A DNA stretch of 64,000 nucleotides from Paraphoma chrysanthemicola (Eukaryota > Ascomycota > Dothideomycetes > Pleosporales > Phaeosphaeriaceae): the NCBI GenBank assembly GCA_020744225.1, contig JAGMWG010000004.1, forward strand, positions 1,426,001-1,490,000. Reading direction: 5' to 3'. Positions 20,060-32,641 of this stretch are shown piece after piece. Under the pieces are notes generated by a model. That model saw only the letters and a program-made list of their open reading frames with translations, ran no database searches and was not told the DNA's origin. Position numbers and translations under genes: made by a program. Every line of letters starts with the position of its first letter. Position 1 is the stretch's first letter.

Positions 20060-23000
20060 ATGTCCTACCCCGACCCCAACCATGGCCGAAACCACTCCCA
20101 CCAGTCAATACCGCTGCAGGACCTAAATCGCCCGCCGGACGACGATGATGATCTTGCGACGCAACAGCACCGGCGCACCCTCAGCGACCGCGGGCGGAAC
20201 CTGCTCAGGCAAACCGGTGCAATAGCGACAGGAAGGCCGCGAGACTCGCAGTATGCGCCCATAGCGGAGGCTTCGCCGAGCCCCACGCGGCACGCTGTGC
20301 GCCCACAGATCAACACCAACGTCGCGGGCATAAGACGGGTCGTCGACGACGATGTGGGCTCGCCCATAGATGCGGGCGCGTTCCAGGCCGCCATTGGCTT
20401 TGGCATGGACATGAACTTCCAGGGCGACACGTCTCCGCCCTTCACGCCTGTAGCGATGGCAACACCGGCGTCCTCCTCAGAGGACCCGTACGGCCACTCT
20501 AGCCACCCCTACCAGGAGCGGGCTGCCTCAGAAGACCACGGCTACTTCTCACCCGTATACGACGATACGGCGCGGCTGACAGACGCGCGACACTTGCAAC
20601 CCATCAGCGGCGCCGCCGTCCCTTCGACCCCCCAGCAGGACCGCTCCAGCTTTCAGAGCGTGCGCTTTTTGAGTCCTGGAGATGCTTCGCCCGTGGCAAG
20701 ACATGGCGAAAGTTTGGGGCAGGTGGAAGCGGCAACAGGCAGTCTCAGGGACTCGAGAGGAAGGCAGCGCTCACTTTCCCCTGGCCAAATTTCGTCACCT
20801 CTCAATCGGGCCGGTACCATCATGCGGAACATGTCTCAGCGTGTTGTCAACGTCAGCAATGACTCTCAGGTCACGGAACACACACTTCGCCGGAAATCGA
20901 CGGTGCATGCTCGGCTACAAGAACCGCCCTCATTCCCTGCACTACCAGAATATGCCACTGACGGACCTTCCTCGCGCGTGCCATCTCCGACTGGCGAAAA
21001 GCCAGCATCGCCTGTGGTCCATGCACGGAGAGCGAGTGTGCAATGGCAGCGTCCTCCGAACCCATTGCGTGGAAAGAGCCTGGGTATATTTCCTGCCGAC
21101 AGCAAAATCAGGATGAAACTTAGCGACGTCCTGGTCCATCCGGCCACCGAGCCGCTGCTACTTGTTCTTATCGTCATTCAGACTGTGCTACTCGCAATCG
21201 ATGCACGCGATAAAGCCAAATATGAACCGGGCATTGTCAAGGACATACGCGAGTTCTCCGGGATTGATTATGCCCTCCTAAGTCTATTTGTGATATACAC
21301 CGTGGAAGTCATAGTGCGCATCATCGTGTCTGGATTCATTATCAACCCGGTTGAATATAGTACGATCAACCGACAAGTGGGCCTGCGCGAGGCTCTAATG
21401 ATGAAGATCAACAAATACTTCGGCGGACCAGAACGACAGTCCTCGCAAAGACGCAGCGGCACCAACGAAGACGTCATGGAACCGCAACAACCATCAGTGT
21501 TACGAACATTTACCACAGCGCAGATGCATGTGGACATTGGTCCTGGCGATCTCCGAGAACGGCAACGCATTCGATTGGCGCACAGAGCCTATTTGCGACA
21601 CTCGTTCAACCGGACTGACTTCCTGGCCGTCATCTCATTCTGGATTGCGTTCGTCTTAGGGCTGATCGGCATTGACAACACCCGCGTAATCCTAGTCTTT
21701 GACATGCTTAGCTGCTTGCGTATCATTCGCTTATTGAATTTGACCAGCGGTACCTCCGTAAGCTGCCAATTAATCTAGCTTTGAGCGTTACTAACGGCTG
21801 TTCAGGTCATTCTTCGCAGTCTCAAGAAAGCGGCGCCACTGCTTGTCAATGTAGCTTTCTTGATCGGCTTCTTTTGGCTCCTGTTCTCCATTGTTGGTGT
21901 ACAGAGCTTCAAGTCAAGTATGAGACGACACTGCGTGTGGCAAGATCCCAATGGCGGGGACCCTTTTATCAATGAGGAGCAGTTCTGTGGCGGTCACCTA
22001 CTTCTGGGGAACATCACGCGTGGCTACATTGCGGCACCAGGGAGACCTAAGGGGCCCGACCAAGGGAAAGGCTTCCTCTGTCCAATTGGGTCGTTCTGCG
22101 AAGAGGGCGTTAATCCTTACAACGGCACCAAAAGCTTCGACAACATCCTCCAATCACTCGAACTAATTTTTGTCGTCATGTCCTCAAACACTTGGTCAGA
22201 CCTTTTGTATACCATGGCAGACACGGATTACCTGGTCAGCTCCATCTTTTTCATCGTGGGTATTGTCATATTGTCACTGTGGCTGATATCTTTGCTCATT
22301 GCTGTCATCACCTCTTCTTTTCAGATCATTCGAGAAGAGAGCAAGACCAGCGCTTTCACGGGTGAAGTCATCAAGGAAGAGTCCACGGACGAAAGTGATG
22401 AGAAGAAGCGTGTCAACAGCTTGAAGCGTTTATATGACAAGACCTTCTGGATCTGGGTTCTGGTCATTGCCTACGGCCTCATCTGTCAGATGATGAAGAG
22501 TGCCAGTATGAGCAATTTCCGCCGCAAGTTCATTGACAGATCTGAGACTGTCGTAACCCTCATTCTGCTGTTCGAAATTATGATTCGACTCGTCGTAGAC
22601 TGGAGACATTTCTTCGGCAGTAAGCGCAACGTTACCGATCTCCTCATTGCAATCATCACAACGGTGATTCAGATTCCGCCGATCAAGGAATCACATGATG
22701 GCAAAGCCTACGCATGGCTGACCATCTTTCAAATCATCCGTGTATATCGAGTTGTCCTGGCGGTTCCAGTTACCCGGGATCTCATTGTACGTATCATGCG
22801 CATCCTGTGTATCCCAACTGACCCTGGCCCAGATGATCGTCTTTGGAAACTTCAGCGGTCTGCTGAACCTTATTCTCTTTGTGTTTCTTCTCACATTCCT
22901 CGCCGCTATCTTCGCATCCCAACTTTTCCGTGGCGAATTGCCCGAAGAAGATGCGGACGGAAACACCGTTCGTGTCCCCTTCTTCGACATATACAATTCC

Positions 23001-26000
23001 TTCCTGGGAATGTACCAGATTTTCTCGAGTGAGAACTGGACGACTATTCTATATGGCGTCACTGGGTACCAACAGAAGTATGGCACTGCATGGATAGGTG
23101 CCTCCTTCTGCATATTGTGGTTTATCTTTGCCAACCGTAAGTGGAGTGCTTTAGCTGCCATGACAACTTGCTGACATTACTCAGTCATTGTCCTCAATAT
23201 GTTTATTGCTGTCATCCAAGAGAATTTTGACGTCTCAGAGGACGAGAAACGTTTGCAACAAGTCAAGGCGTTCCTACAGCAAAAGGAACAGGGGCTTAAT
23301 TCTTCTTACGGGTAGGTTCGCCGATTACTGCTCCGAGTCTGGCTGACACCTTATAGAAATCTCTCCTTGTCCTCAATCTTCAAGCTTGGCCAAGCCAGTC
23401 GTCGGGATCCCCTCGACTATGGACATGCCGCCACCGAGATGCTGCTCAAAGACGCCGTCGTGCGAGACTTTCTTGATGAAGGTGTTGATGCAGGCCTCCA
23501 CGAAGACGAGCCGCGGCCCGGTATTCGACCAGCCAAGACGATTGTTGGGTCAGGTACTGTTTCCACCATCTGGCAGAGACTTCTACGTCGCACCGTGCAC
23601 AGAGAGCCCAACCCATTCTATGCCCCTTTGGACTTTGGTCGTGCATACGAGGACTTAGACCCTCGACGTATGGCAAAAGAAGTGGTCTCTGCCACCGAGA
23701 AACGAAGAAAAGCTCAGCGTGAGTATCTGCGAAACCATCCGAAGTACAACGTATCGTTGTTCATCTTCAAGCCCGACAATCCTATTCGCAAGATATGCCA
23801 GCGCATAGTGGGTCCTGGCCGTGGCGGTGATCGCATTGAAGGCCTGGCGCCATCCGTTCCAGTTTGGTATGCATTCTCGGCATTCATCTACGCAGCGATC
23901 ATTGCAATGGTGCTCTTGGCATGCGTAACAACACCGTTGTTCCAAAAAGAGTATTTCGAGAGCCACAAGTTCAGCGTCAAGAACTGGTTTGTCTGGACAG
24001 ACATGGGCTTTGCTGTCCTGTTCAGCTTGGAAGCATTGATTAAAGTGATTGCTGATGGTTTCCTCTGGACCCCCAACGCTTACTTCAGAGGCTCTTGGGG
24101 AGCTATCGATGGCGTTGTGTTGATCACGCTTTGGGTGAACATCATCACGTCATTCTACAATGACGGTCAAGTTACCCGAACCGTGGGCGCATTCAAGGCT
24201 CTACGAGCCCTCCGCCTCCTCAACCTCAGCGACAGCACTCGCGATCATTTCCATTCTCTGATTGTCCGGGGATGGTGGAAGCTCTTCTCAGTAAGTCTCA
24301 AAGCCGTCTTTGCCGGCACAACTGATCCTTGCAGGCTGCATTCGTGTCTCTCAGCTTGTTGATCCCCTTCGCCATATACGGACTCAACCTTTTCGTCGGT
24401 CAACTGCAAGCTTGCAATGATAATGATTCCGGCATCGTCAACCTCAACGATTGTGTCGGTGAGTATGCGAGCACGCCGTACGAGTGGAACGTGCTCGCTC
24501 CACGGCAGGCTGCAAATCCTTATTACGATTTTGACAATTTTGGCAACTCGCTCTTTATCCTGTTCCAAATCGTATCTCAGGAGGGATGGACAGATGTCAT
24601 GTGGTCCGGAATGAGCATTACCGGCGTCTTTACACAACCCCAGCCCTTCGCAGCGCAAGGAAACGCCGTCTACTTCATCATTTTCAATTTGCTCGGAGCT
24701 GTGTTCGTGTTGACACTGTTCATTTCCGTGTTCATGCGTAACTACACGGAGCAGACTGGCGTCGCATTCCTCACGACGGACCAGCGTTCGTGGCTTGAGC
24801 TTCGAAAACTGCTACGACAAGTATCGCCGTCAAAACGTCCGTCCTCAACAAAACAGCGCGAAACATGGGAAGAGTGGTGTTACCGCCGAGCTGTACGCAA
24901 GACGGGCCGGTGGCAGCGATTCATCACCGGTGTCTTGATACTGCATCTGCTGCTTCTTTGCCTAGAATGGTATCCAGGGTATGGTCCGTGGGATACAGCT
25001 AGAAGTAAGTAAAGGATGCGACTTTGCGGATATATACTGACAAAGCCATAGACTATATCTTCCTCGTGCTGACTATACTCTTTATTGCGAACGTAGTCAT
25101 TCGCATCATCGGTCTCTCCTGGCATCGATTCCGCAAGAGCTCGTGGGATGTCTTCTCTATTTTTGCCGTCTCCGGGACATTTGTCACCTCCATTCTCCTC
25201 CAAGCAAAACCCGACGAGAGGGTCTTCATACAACTGAACAAGCTCTGTCTGGTTTCCTTGGCCCTCCTTCTGATTCCGCGGAACAATCAACTGGATCAGC
25301 TGTTCAAGACTGCAGCGGCCAGCCTGACAGCCATTGCAAATCTGCTGGCTACGTGGTTTGTACTGTTTCTTGTATACGCAATTGCGCTTACCCAGACCTT
25401 TGGACTCACCCGTTTCGGACCTAATGAAACGGGGAATATCAACTTCCGGACCGTACCCAAAGCACTCATCTTTCTGTTTACAATGAGCATGGGTGAGGGC
25501 TGGAACGAGTTCATGGAAGACTTTGCCAACGTTGATAAGCCTTTCTGCACCGTGGGCGAAAAGTATTTTGAGAGCGATTGCGGCAGCCCCGAGTGGGCGC
25601 GCGCCTTGTTCATCACTTGGAACATTCTCAGCATGTACATCTTTGTCAACTTGTTCGTCTCGTTGATATACGAGAGCTTCAGTTACGTGTACCAGCGTAG
25701 CAGCGGGTTGTCCGTCATCAGCCGTGAGGAGATTCGTCGGTTCAAGCAAGCCTGGGCAGAGTTCGATCCTAACGGGACCGGCTTCATCACACGAGAGCAG
25801 TTTCCTAGGCTGCTAGGAGTAAGTTCTGCATGCTGTCGACTCAAAACTATACTGACTTGAGCAGGAACTCTCTGGCATCTTCGAAATGAGGATCTATGAC
25901 GGTGACTTTACCGTCGGTAGATTGATCGAACAATGTAGCACCGCACCCCGACGCACATCCAATCTACCCGTACCAGGTCGCGAGCCTGTGCAAGAGATAG

Positions 26001-26797
26001 ATATCATCAGTCTGAACCGGTGTCTATCTGATCTCCCTATTGCCGAGATTCGACGCCGTCGATCACGCATGAACACCTTCTTCGAAGAGGTGCTGGTGTC
26101 TAGTGATCCCGATCGCGGCATACAATTTACCTCTCTTCTCATGATTCTAGCTCACCACAAGGTTATCAACGACAACAAGAGTTTGAGGTTGGAAGAGTTT
26201 CTCCGTCGCCGCGCTCGACTCCAGCGTGTCGAAGAGGCTGTTCGTCGGAACGTTGTTGTCGGCTTCTTCGATACCTTATACTGGGCGCGTCGCTTCCGCC
26301 GCGCAATGGAGCAGAAGAAACAAGGTCGCATGGCCACCATACCTCAATTTACCGTCCCGGAGATCTTCATTGATGATGAGGACATCACGAACGCGCAGCG
26401 CGCGCCACATCACTCACCGAGCGGCAGTTCACTATTCACGCCCGCCGACACAAATACACAAGGCGGCCTTGCTCGTCCTCCGTCCCCTCCACATCTTGAC
26501 ACAAGTGCCGCGGGTCAGAGGAGCAGAGCAAACTCAATACAACAGACTCCAACGAGCTCGCCGACGCGGGCATCACCGGGAGCAAGTCCGTTTTCACCGC
26601 CTGCCGATAGCGATTGGCAGTTCGCATCGGCACTCAGTCGACCTCCGAGCCCGCTCGAAGAGCTCGATCCAGGGCCGGCCAATAGCAGGAGCAGAGCCAA
26701 TAGCGCAGTCAGCGCAGCAGACGTTCTGGAGGTACTGGACAACTCTGCCTGGGGCGAGAGTATACGCAGGAGTTTCACTCAGCGGCGTAGGAGCTGA
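20060..26797 (+). CDS. CCH1: Cch1 voltage-gated (high-affinity) calcium channel alpha subunit
   Basis: Eight exons: 20060-21757, 21806-22786, 22833-23136, 23185-23311, 23357-24290, 24335-25004, 25052-25818 and 25865-26797. All introns are 44-48 nt, and the CDS is 2,138 codons (2,137 aa), usual for fungal Cch1. Cch1 is the plasma-membrane pore of the Cch1-Mid1 calcium-uptake system, used after store depletion, pheromone and stress. A disordered Ser/Pro-rich N-terminus of about 340 aa precedes four six-helix repeats. Pore loops are seen at SSNTWSDLLY (repeat I), SSENWTTILY (II), SQEGWTDVMW (III) and GEGWNEFMED (IV), giving a filter of Asn-Glu-Glu-Glu. After repeat IV there is an EF-hand-like FDPNGTGFITREQF and a disordered Ser/Pro tail. 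No Mid1 gene lies in the window. Confidence 0.96.
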
Positions 26798-29115
26798 GCA
26801 ACAAATACGTCATGATCAACCTTTTCACACTCGCGCAGCTGTGCGCGCAGCATTGTCACTTGTCTGACATGAGGAGTGCGATGAAAACAGCCTGGCGCGC
26901 AAAATGAAGGATCCGACGTTCATGTTTGGAATGGGCCTCAGAATAGGTCGGACAGGGTCTAGGGTTGCAGGGGTCACCCAATACCAGTGGCGTTGCATTA
27001 ACGTCTGAAATGATCGAGAAGAGTAGTGTGCCGGCATCACCCCTCGGAAGTGTTTTGGAGAGCGGGGCTGTGTGTGCATAGACGGGTCCGCATTTTTGTA
27101 TGTAGCTATCTGCGCGAGGTGGTGATGCGGTGGGTAATGATGGTAATGGTGGTGGAGGCTTCATTGCATTGGTGTTTGAGCGAGTATTGCATAGCGTCGG
27201 CGTTGAGCGAAATGAGAATATTCCTATGTCAAGGTTCCCAAATTGAATGACGCGTGAGGTAACTGTGCATCTGGCCGGGTCGAGGCTGAATGGCTCCCAA
27301 GTCTGGATGTCATCCAGGCCACCGATCCAGTCTCGACACTCAGCCACCGCTTCTGGCAGCGTCCGTCAAACACACTGCACCAGAAAATCACACTCTGCCG
27401 TCCCATGCTCAGATACCTCGCATCGCGATCGTGCTCAGTCAATCCTTTCACTGGTTCGCAGCATTCATGCTGTCTCAAAACCGTGATCAACATCGCCAAC
27501 CTTAACCCAGCTCTATCCATCCACGAACCAGTCCCAATCACACATCCCAAATCTGCTCTCCTGCCGCACATCAAACGCGATTCTCATATAGCCCGTTCGT
27601 AGCATTAACAAATCCTCACCGGAGTCTCCGTTCATGTGAAACACTAGCGCATCATCAGCCAGCTCAACGCTGCACGCTAACCACGTCGAGCTGTCACCCA
27701 GACACGCTCGCCTGTCGCAGGAGCATGTGTCACAACGCGGATGCGGCGTCTTGAGACGGCTCGCTTGAATCAAGCGGAGACGATGTGCACCTCATGTGTC
27801 CGTGTTTGGCGGGCGGACGTGTGATGCAGAGCGTGGTGAGTGATGGCTGAAATGGCTGGCGAGCGGTGTTGGGAACACGGGTTGCGCACCAGTCCGGATC
27901 TGCTTGTGCATGTCTCGTCGCGTGTGCATGGCGTGAAATGGATGCGTCTCAAAGGGGTTGCTTCGGTCGTGCGTGATAATGCCCAACAGACGCGTGCGAT
28001 GAGAAATGCACCGAAGTTGACACCGACACCATCAACAAAACGCAAAGGCCACAAGCTTATCGACAAGACCCAACCATTTCCGTGCGTGGGATTCGGCCAC
28101 TGACTCTGTTGCCGTTGATTCTCCACAAACCATCTATCGATAAGATTTCCTTCGCAGTCCTGCGTAATCAGCCCGCGGCATAGCGGCGTACAACGGTTCG
28201 TCCCAAGTCCGGCGTGGACGGCGATCAAACGCGTCACAGTACACCATTCTGCGCGACTCCGACACGCAGGCTCATACGCGGGCCCTAGCGTACCAGCAAG
28301 ACCCCTTCCTCCCTCACAGCTGGGCAGCCAGTTCCATGGGTAAAATGCGTTAGTGCGTGCCTGGGCCTCTGGTGTTTGAACTTTGAAGCATGCACGGCAA
28401 GGCAGGCTTGCGGATTTGTTGGCAGGGGTCACGCACAGGCATACGACACACGACGCGATTGAGGTTTAAACATGCGGTGCGCGCCCACTGGATGTTGCGG
28501 ATCTAGGTTTGATTACCTTCTCTTCATCAATCTTTACTTTCGTTTCTCGGGCTGGTCTTGCTTTACCTTCTTCTACATTCTTCTTCTGCTCACTGCTGCT
28601 TCCCGATCACCTGGACGAAAAGAAAAAGACCTCGACGGTTCGTTTGTTGCAAGTCATCTTCGATTGTTGCAAGTCATCTTCGATTGTTGCAAGTCATCTT
28701 CGATTGTTGAAACATTACCTCGAAGTTGCTGAAAGCGGCCATCGTATCTGCTGTGTCACCTCAACACATCACGAATCATTGCTGTTTACGAACATTCTTG
28801 ATTTACGCAATCGGAGATCTGAAAGGGTTATCTGACATCATCCTACTACTTTCGAGATTCAAATATTCCTCACGATCGCGTCACATTCACGATATTCGTC
28901 TCCATCGGCTTCAGTCCGCGACACTTTGACCACTACTTCTCGGACCGAATATCAGTCCACAAGCTTTACAAGCAGCAAACCTACCAGCAAACGTCTAGTA
29001 TCTTTGCTCAAGAATAGCAATCGCCTGAACCATCGTCTCAAGCTACAGCACGAGACATCATCTCACCTTCAACTTACCCTACACCAATTCAACCAACCAA
29101 CCAAACCACCTCAAA
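26798..29115. other. Intergenic region and long leader of the small downstream gene
   Basis: No gene is supported between 26798 and about 28480; long antisense frames there have random-looking translations. From about 28500 the plus strand becomes pyrimidine-rich (CTTCTTCT runs at 28560-28600), as in fungal promoters. The stretch up to the ATG at 29116 looks like an untranslated leader of about 500 nt, ending in an A/C-rich run just before the start codon. Confidence 0.5.
28644..28708 (+). repeat. 20-bp tandem repeat, just over three copies
   Basis: The unit TTGTTGCAAGTCATCTTCGA is repeated head to tail three times without mismatch, then a partial fourth begins (ATTGTTGA). It lies in the probable leader of the small gene at 29116. 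It contains no ATG, so it would not create an upstream start. Confidence 0.85.
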
Positions 29116-29529
29116 ATGCCTTCCCCACTCACCACCCGCACCAACCGCTTCCAATCCTTCACTCCCCATCGCCCCACATCTACATCCCTCCGCCGCCTGC
29201 GCACCGCCTTCTCGCCATCGCGCTCCCACCGCAGCACCTCGCCCAGCAGCAGCACGGGTACTACATCGCCTCTGACCCGCGACTGCTCGCCCTCGTCATT
29301 CCGCTCGCCATCTTCCTCCGCCGCGAGTATCCGACACATGCTCTCCATCCGGCGCAAGCCGAGCGTGCTGGAATTCGAAATGGAAGAGGAACGACACTTG
29401 TTCGGCACCGAGTTGGATGTGTTGGAGCCACGGCCACAGGTCGGATTCGCCATGGGTGGATTCATGGGCACGAGGGGTAGCGAGGGCCACGTTGTTGGCA
29501 TCTTTGAGGTATTGGATGGGAAGTGTTGA
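29116..29529 (+). CDS. Small Ser/Arg-rich conserved-looking protein
   Basis: A 137-aa reading frame with a good start context (CAAAATGCC) behind a pyrimidine-rich promoter and A/C-rich leader, which is why I treat it as a gene. The first 75 residues are Ser/Thr/Arg/Pro-rich and likely disordered. The second half has a more ordered segment, SIRHMLSIRRKPSVLEFEMEEER, followed by LEPRPQVGFAMGG. I recall similar short fungal proteins with an 'RRKPS...EEER...LEPRP' layout, but I cannot assign a function. No signal peptide or membrane segment is present. The long leader with a tandem repeat suggests regulated translation, which is inference. Confidence 0.6.
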   Translation: MPSPLTTRTNRFQSFTPHRPTSTSLRRLRTAFSPSRSHRSTSPSSSTGTTSPLTRDCSPSSFRSPSSSAASIRHMLSIRRKPSVLEFEMEEERHLFGTELDVLEPRPQVGFAMGGFMGTRGSEGHVVGIFEVLDGKC

Positions 29530-30009
29530 ATCCTGAATGCTCTTCGATGAGACGAGGACGAAGATGAGGTTATGTTTTGAAATGAGTTCCGCTCTTCGGA
29601 TGGCCAAGGCGTTTTCACTTGATCGATGAGAGTAATATTGGGATCTTGGGGAACGATGTTTACCATTGGCGTTGATCGGCGTGTGTTTGGATGGAGATAT
29701 TTCCTTGTATATTTTCTTCTCCTTATTCTTACTGCTGCTCGCTGGTCAAGGAGAGAGGTCACTCATGTGTTATGAGTATCTCACGAGCGCTTTCTGGTGT
29801 TTGGGGCTTTGGGACTTTCATATACCCCTGCTGGGTTCGAGACTGGATGATACATATAAACTTCAATTGAAAAGATTCTCATATTAAAGATATCTATGCT
29901 CAATTGCAATCTGGTTGATGACTGCCTCGAGATGTCCCAACGCCGAGTCGATGCATATGCAAAGGGAAGAATTTTGTACAAAGTTGGTCAAGTTCCATCC
30001 CACCCTAAA
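29530..30009. other. Convergent intergenic region
   Basis: The 3' flanks of the small protein gene (plus) and cef1 (minus). AT-rich stretches (29700-29900) probably hold the 3' UTRs. No gene seen. Confidence 0.5.
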
Positions 30010-32358
30010 TCAGTGCACGCCGTTTACCGGCTCTCGCAAGCTGTCCAACTCGTCCTTCCGGCTTCTGTAAAGCTCTTGTGCCTCTCTTTCTCTCCTGCTG
30101 ACAAAGGAAACTTCATCTCGCAAGCTCTCCAGCCTTCGCCCAATGGCACTTTCCTCCGAGTACTGCATCGTCCGTGCGGAATCAAGCTCAACCTTCGCCT
30201 TTTCAAGCGCGCCAAACGCATCGCCAATCCTTGTTCGCAGAAGAGCAGCACGCTTAATATACCCCGCGTGATGTGTGTTGAGCCTCTTCTCGATCTTGTT
30301 TGCCGACTCGGCTGACTCGATGATCTTCTCCTGTGCATTATCGAATGCTTCGACCATGAGCTGGTGCTCGTCGATTTCGTCCTCTTCGTAGCCTGCGATA
30401 CCAGGCAGAATGGCTGAACCGTGCAAGTTTGTCCATGCTGTGCCAAATTCGGCATGGAAAGCTTTTTTCTCTTTTTCAGAAGTCATGGCAAGTTCGAGCG
30501 CCATTTCCATCTTTGCTGATCGGAGAGCCTCGTCACTCATTCTCTCGACTGGCCTGAGTATGCCAGTGACTTGTCCACTTCCAAACTTCTGTACGTCGTT
30601 CGCAATCAAGAGGGCCATCTCCGTCTCAACCTCCCGCTCCACAGGGTCTGAGAGATCCAGTGCACGTTTTAGCATCGAGTCGATGTCTACCAATGAAGGT
30701 CTTGGAAGAAATCTCTGCACAACCTGAGTCTGGCGCGCAAACTCAGCGCGCTCCGCGGCCTGATGCTGCTCTCTTGCCCGGCGGTCAAGTTCGGCTGCGT
30801 CCTCCTCACTGATCTCCACCTCCATCTGGTCTGCCTGCTCCTCTGGTAGCTCGAACTCCCAGCTTGTCTCCTTAGGCTTTGGTAGAGCAGCGAGTCTACT
30901 CTTCAAATCTTGCTTCTTTGCGTTCTCACGCAGCCTGATATCTCGCGGCGTCTGACCAACCAACTGCATGGCGCTGTCCTCCTCGTTCAACCGCAGTGTG
31001 TCTCGGGGTGTTCGCATCGGAGTGGCACCGGGCCCCTGGCGCATCGGCGTTGCGCCCGCGCCATTTGTCTGTCGGAAGGGGGTTGCCAATGGATTCGGTG
31101 TGACAATTTGGTGCCGCGAAGACGGGGCAGATAGCGATGTGGGCGCTTCGTCGCCAACGAGGTCCGGGTTCTCTCCGCCGAGCAGTGCAGATTGTGTCTC
31201 GGTCCGCAAACGAGCATTGCGTACTTCGTTCGCAATGACATCTTCCTCCTTCGGTGCCATGGGCGTGCGAATCGGCGTGTTGCCAACGATGTTCGAGTAA
31301 TTGCCTATCAAGCCCTGTGTAGCGATATTGTCACTGCCCAATCCTGTAACAGCACGCTCGCCAGTCAGGCCCATCTTGACGATATCTTCCAGCTCGGCGT
31401 CGCCAACCTGCGGTGCCGGGAGGGTGAGCGCGCGACGCTTGCTGCTCTGCTCCGCTTCCCGGATTCTCTGCATCTGCGCAGCCTTGGCGTACGATGCTGC
31501 TAGACCTCCAGACTTCTCGTCCTTCTTCTTGCGCTTGCTCTCCCCACCATCTTCCTGCTGGTCCATCTTGCGCTTGTTTGCGAGCTGTTGCTTTCGCGGA
31601 TCAAAAGCCTCTCGCTGCTTCTCGTTGCTGTCGAGCTCTTCGGTCGTGTCAAAGAAACCTGATGGGACTTCCTTCTCGAGCGGAACGTCGGCATTGTAGT
31701 CGATGTGGTTGCCCTTCTTGGGAGTGATCTTAATGTTGATTCCGGCGGCCTTGAGCTCTCGCCGTTTCTGAAGCAGTGCTAGCCTCCTCGACTCCTCCAA
31801 CTGCCTCTCGCGAGCCTTCCGCTTGGCCTTCTTTCCGCTGACGTTGGCCAGGCGCGCACGCGCTTCTGACAGCATCTCCTTGTCTTCTTCGTCCATGTCG
31901 ATGGCATCGGGGCGAGCCGGTCGAGACTCTGAATAAGCATCAACTTCGCCAGGCCGCAGTCGGCGCACATCTTCTGCAGATGGTGCCGCTGCCTCTCCAC
32001 CTTCTGGACCAGCCAGACCAAGGTCGCCGCTCTCGCGCGCTTCTTGTTCGTCCAGAAGCTTTTGGTATCGCTCCAGACATTGTGTTGCGGTACGTCCGAC
32101 GATGGGTGCGATTGTGCGCCATTGCGTAGGGAGCAGCTTTGCCATGGTCAACAGCTTCTCGTCGTCCTCGCGTGACCACTCCGTCTTCTTGATGCTCGGG
32201 TCGAGCCATTCGTTCCACCTCGCCTTGCATTGTTTCGCCGTCTTCTTCGCGAGGAGCGAGGCGCATCGCGCCCACTGGTTGAGGCCATACTTGGAGATGG
32301 CAGCCTTGAGCACCTCGTCCTCGACGTTGGACCACTGTCCGACTTTGGTGACGACCAT
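30010..32358 (-). CDS. CEF1: Pre-mRNA splicing factor Cef1/Cdc5
   Basis: An intronless 782-aa protein. I start at the ATG at 32358 (MVVTKVGQWSNVEDEVLKAA), because Cdc5 proteins begin directly with the first Myb repeat; an in-frame ATG 46 codons upstream adds unrelated sequence. Two Myb/SANT repeats lie at about 7-56 and 58-105 (GQWSNVEDE...QWARCASLL, TEWSREDDEKLL...QWRTIAPIVGR). KAKRKARERQLEESRRLALLQKRRELKAAGI is the highly conserved Cdc5 core helix. The middle is acidic and threonine-rich with several TP sites, and the C-terminus is coiled coil. Cef1 is a scaffold of the Prp19-associated (NineTeen) complex, needed for spliceosome activation. It is divergent from the gene at 32642, sharing a 283-bp promoter region. 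Confidence 0.96.
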   Translation of the reverse strand: MVVTKVGQWSNVEDEVLKAAISKYGLNQWARCASLLAKKTAKQCKARWNEWLDPSIKKTEWSREDDEKLLTMAKLLPTQWRTIAPIVGRTATQCLERYQKLLDEQEARESGDLGLAGPEGGEAAAPSAEDVRRLRPGEVDAYSESRPARPDAIDMDEEDKEMLSEARARLANVSGKKAKRKARERQLEESRRLALLQKRRELKAAGINIKITPKKGNHIDYNADVPLEKEVPSGFFDTTEELDSNEKQREAFDPRKQQLANKRKMDQQEDGGESKRKKKDEKSGGLAASYAKAAQMQRIREAEQSSKRRALTLPAPQVGDAELEDIVKMGLTGERAVTGLGSDNIATQGLIGNYSNIVGNTPIRTPMAPKEEDVIANEVRNARLRTETQSALLGGENPDLVGDEAPTSLSAPSSRHQIVTPNPLATPFRQTNGAGATPMRQGPGATPMRTPRDTLRLNEEDSAMQLVGQTPRDIRLRENAKKQDLKSRLAALPKPKETSWEFELPEEQADQMEVEISEEDAAELDRRAREQHQAAERAEFARQTQVVQRFLPRPSLVDIDSMLKRALDLSDPVEREVETEMALLIANDVQKFGSGQVTGILRPVERMSDEALRSAKMEMALELAMTSEKEKKAFHAEFGTAWTNLHGSAILPGIAGYEEDEIDEHQLMVEAFDNAQEKIIESAESANKIEKRLNTHHAGYIKRAALLRTRIGDAFGALEKAKVELDSARTMQYSEESAIGRRLESLRDEVSFVSRREREAQELYRSRKDELDSLREPVNGVH

Positions 32359-32641
32359 CGCGTATTCCGTTGGCGGGTTAAGAATCGATGCTAAAAGGAG
32401 TGGAAGCCGCACGACGAAGGTGAGGTGGGCGTGGTGGATTGTCGCGCGGAGGATTTGCTGCTCGTCGCGAAACCGAACTTCGAAAGATTCGCCCATGCGC
32501 CACGCTAGCGCTCTTGGCAGCCGTTCCTTACTCAGCCCGCGGTGCTTTCATCTGTGACAGTCACTGTGACGTACATGCTTGTGTGTCTTCCTTTGGTCTA
32601 GACATCAGCATGTTTTCTCTCACATGATAGCACACGTCAAT

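Noticed and set aside
24880..25749. 289-aa antisense frame inside cch1
   Set aside because: Shadow of the channel exons; the sense frame has clear channel motifs.
21758..25864. Multiple apparent frameshifts in cch1
   Set aside because: Each coincides with a 44-48 nt intron with GT-AG ends that restores conserved channel sequence.
27770..28432. 220-aa open frame on the minus strand
   Set aside because: Cys/Arg/His-rich random-looking translation, no domain, no matching promoter; overlaps open frames on the other strand.
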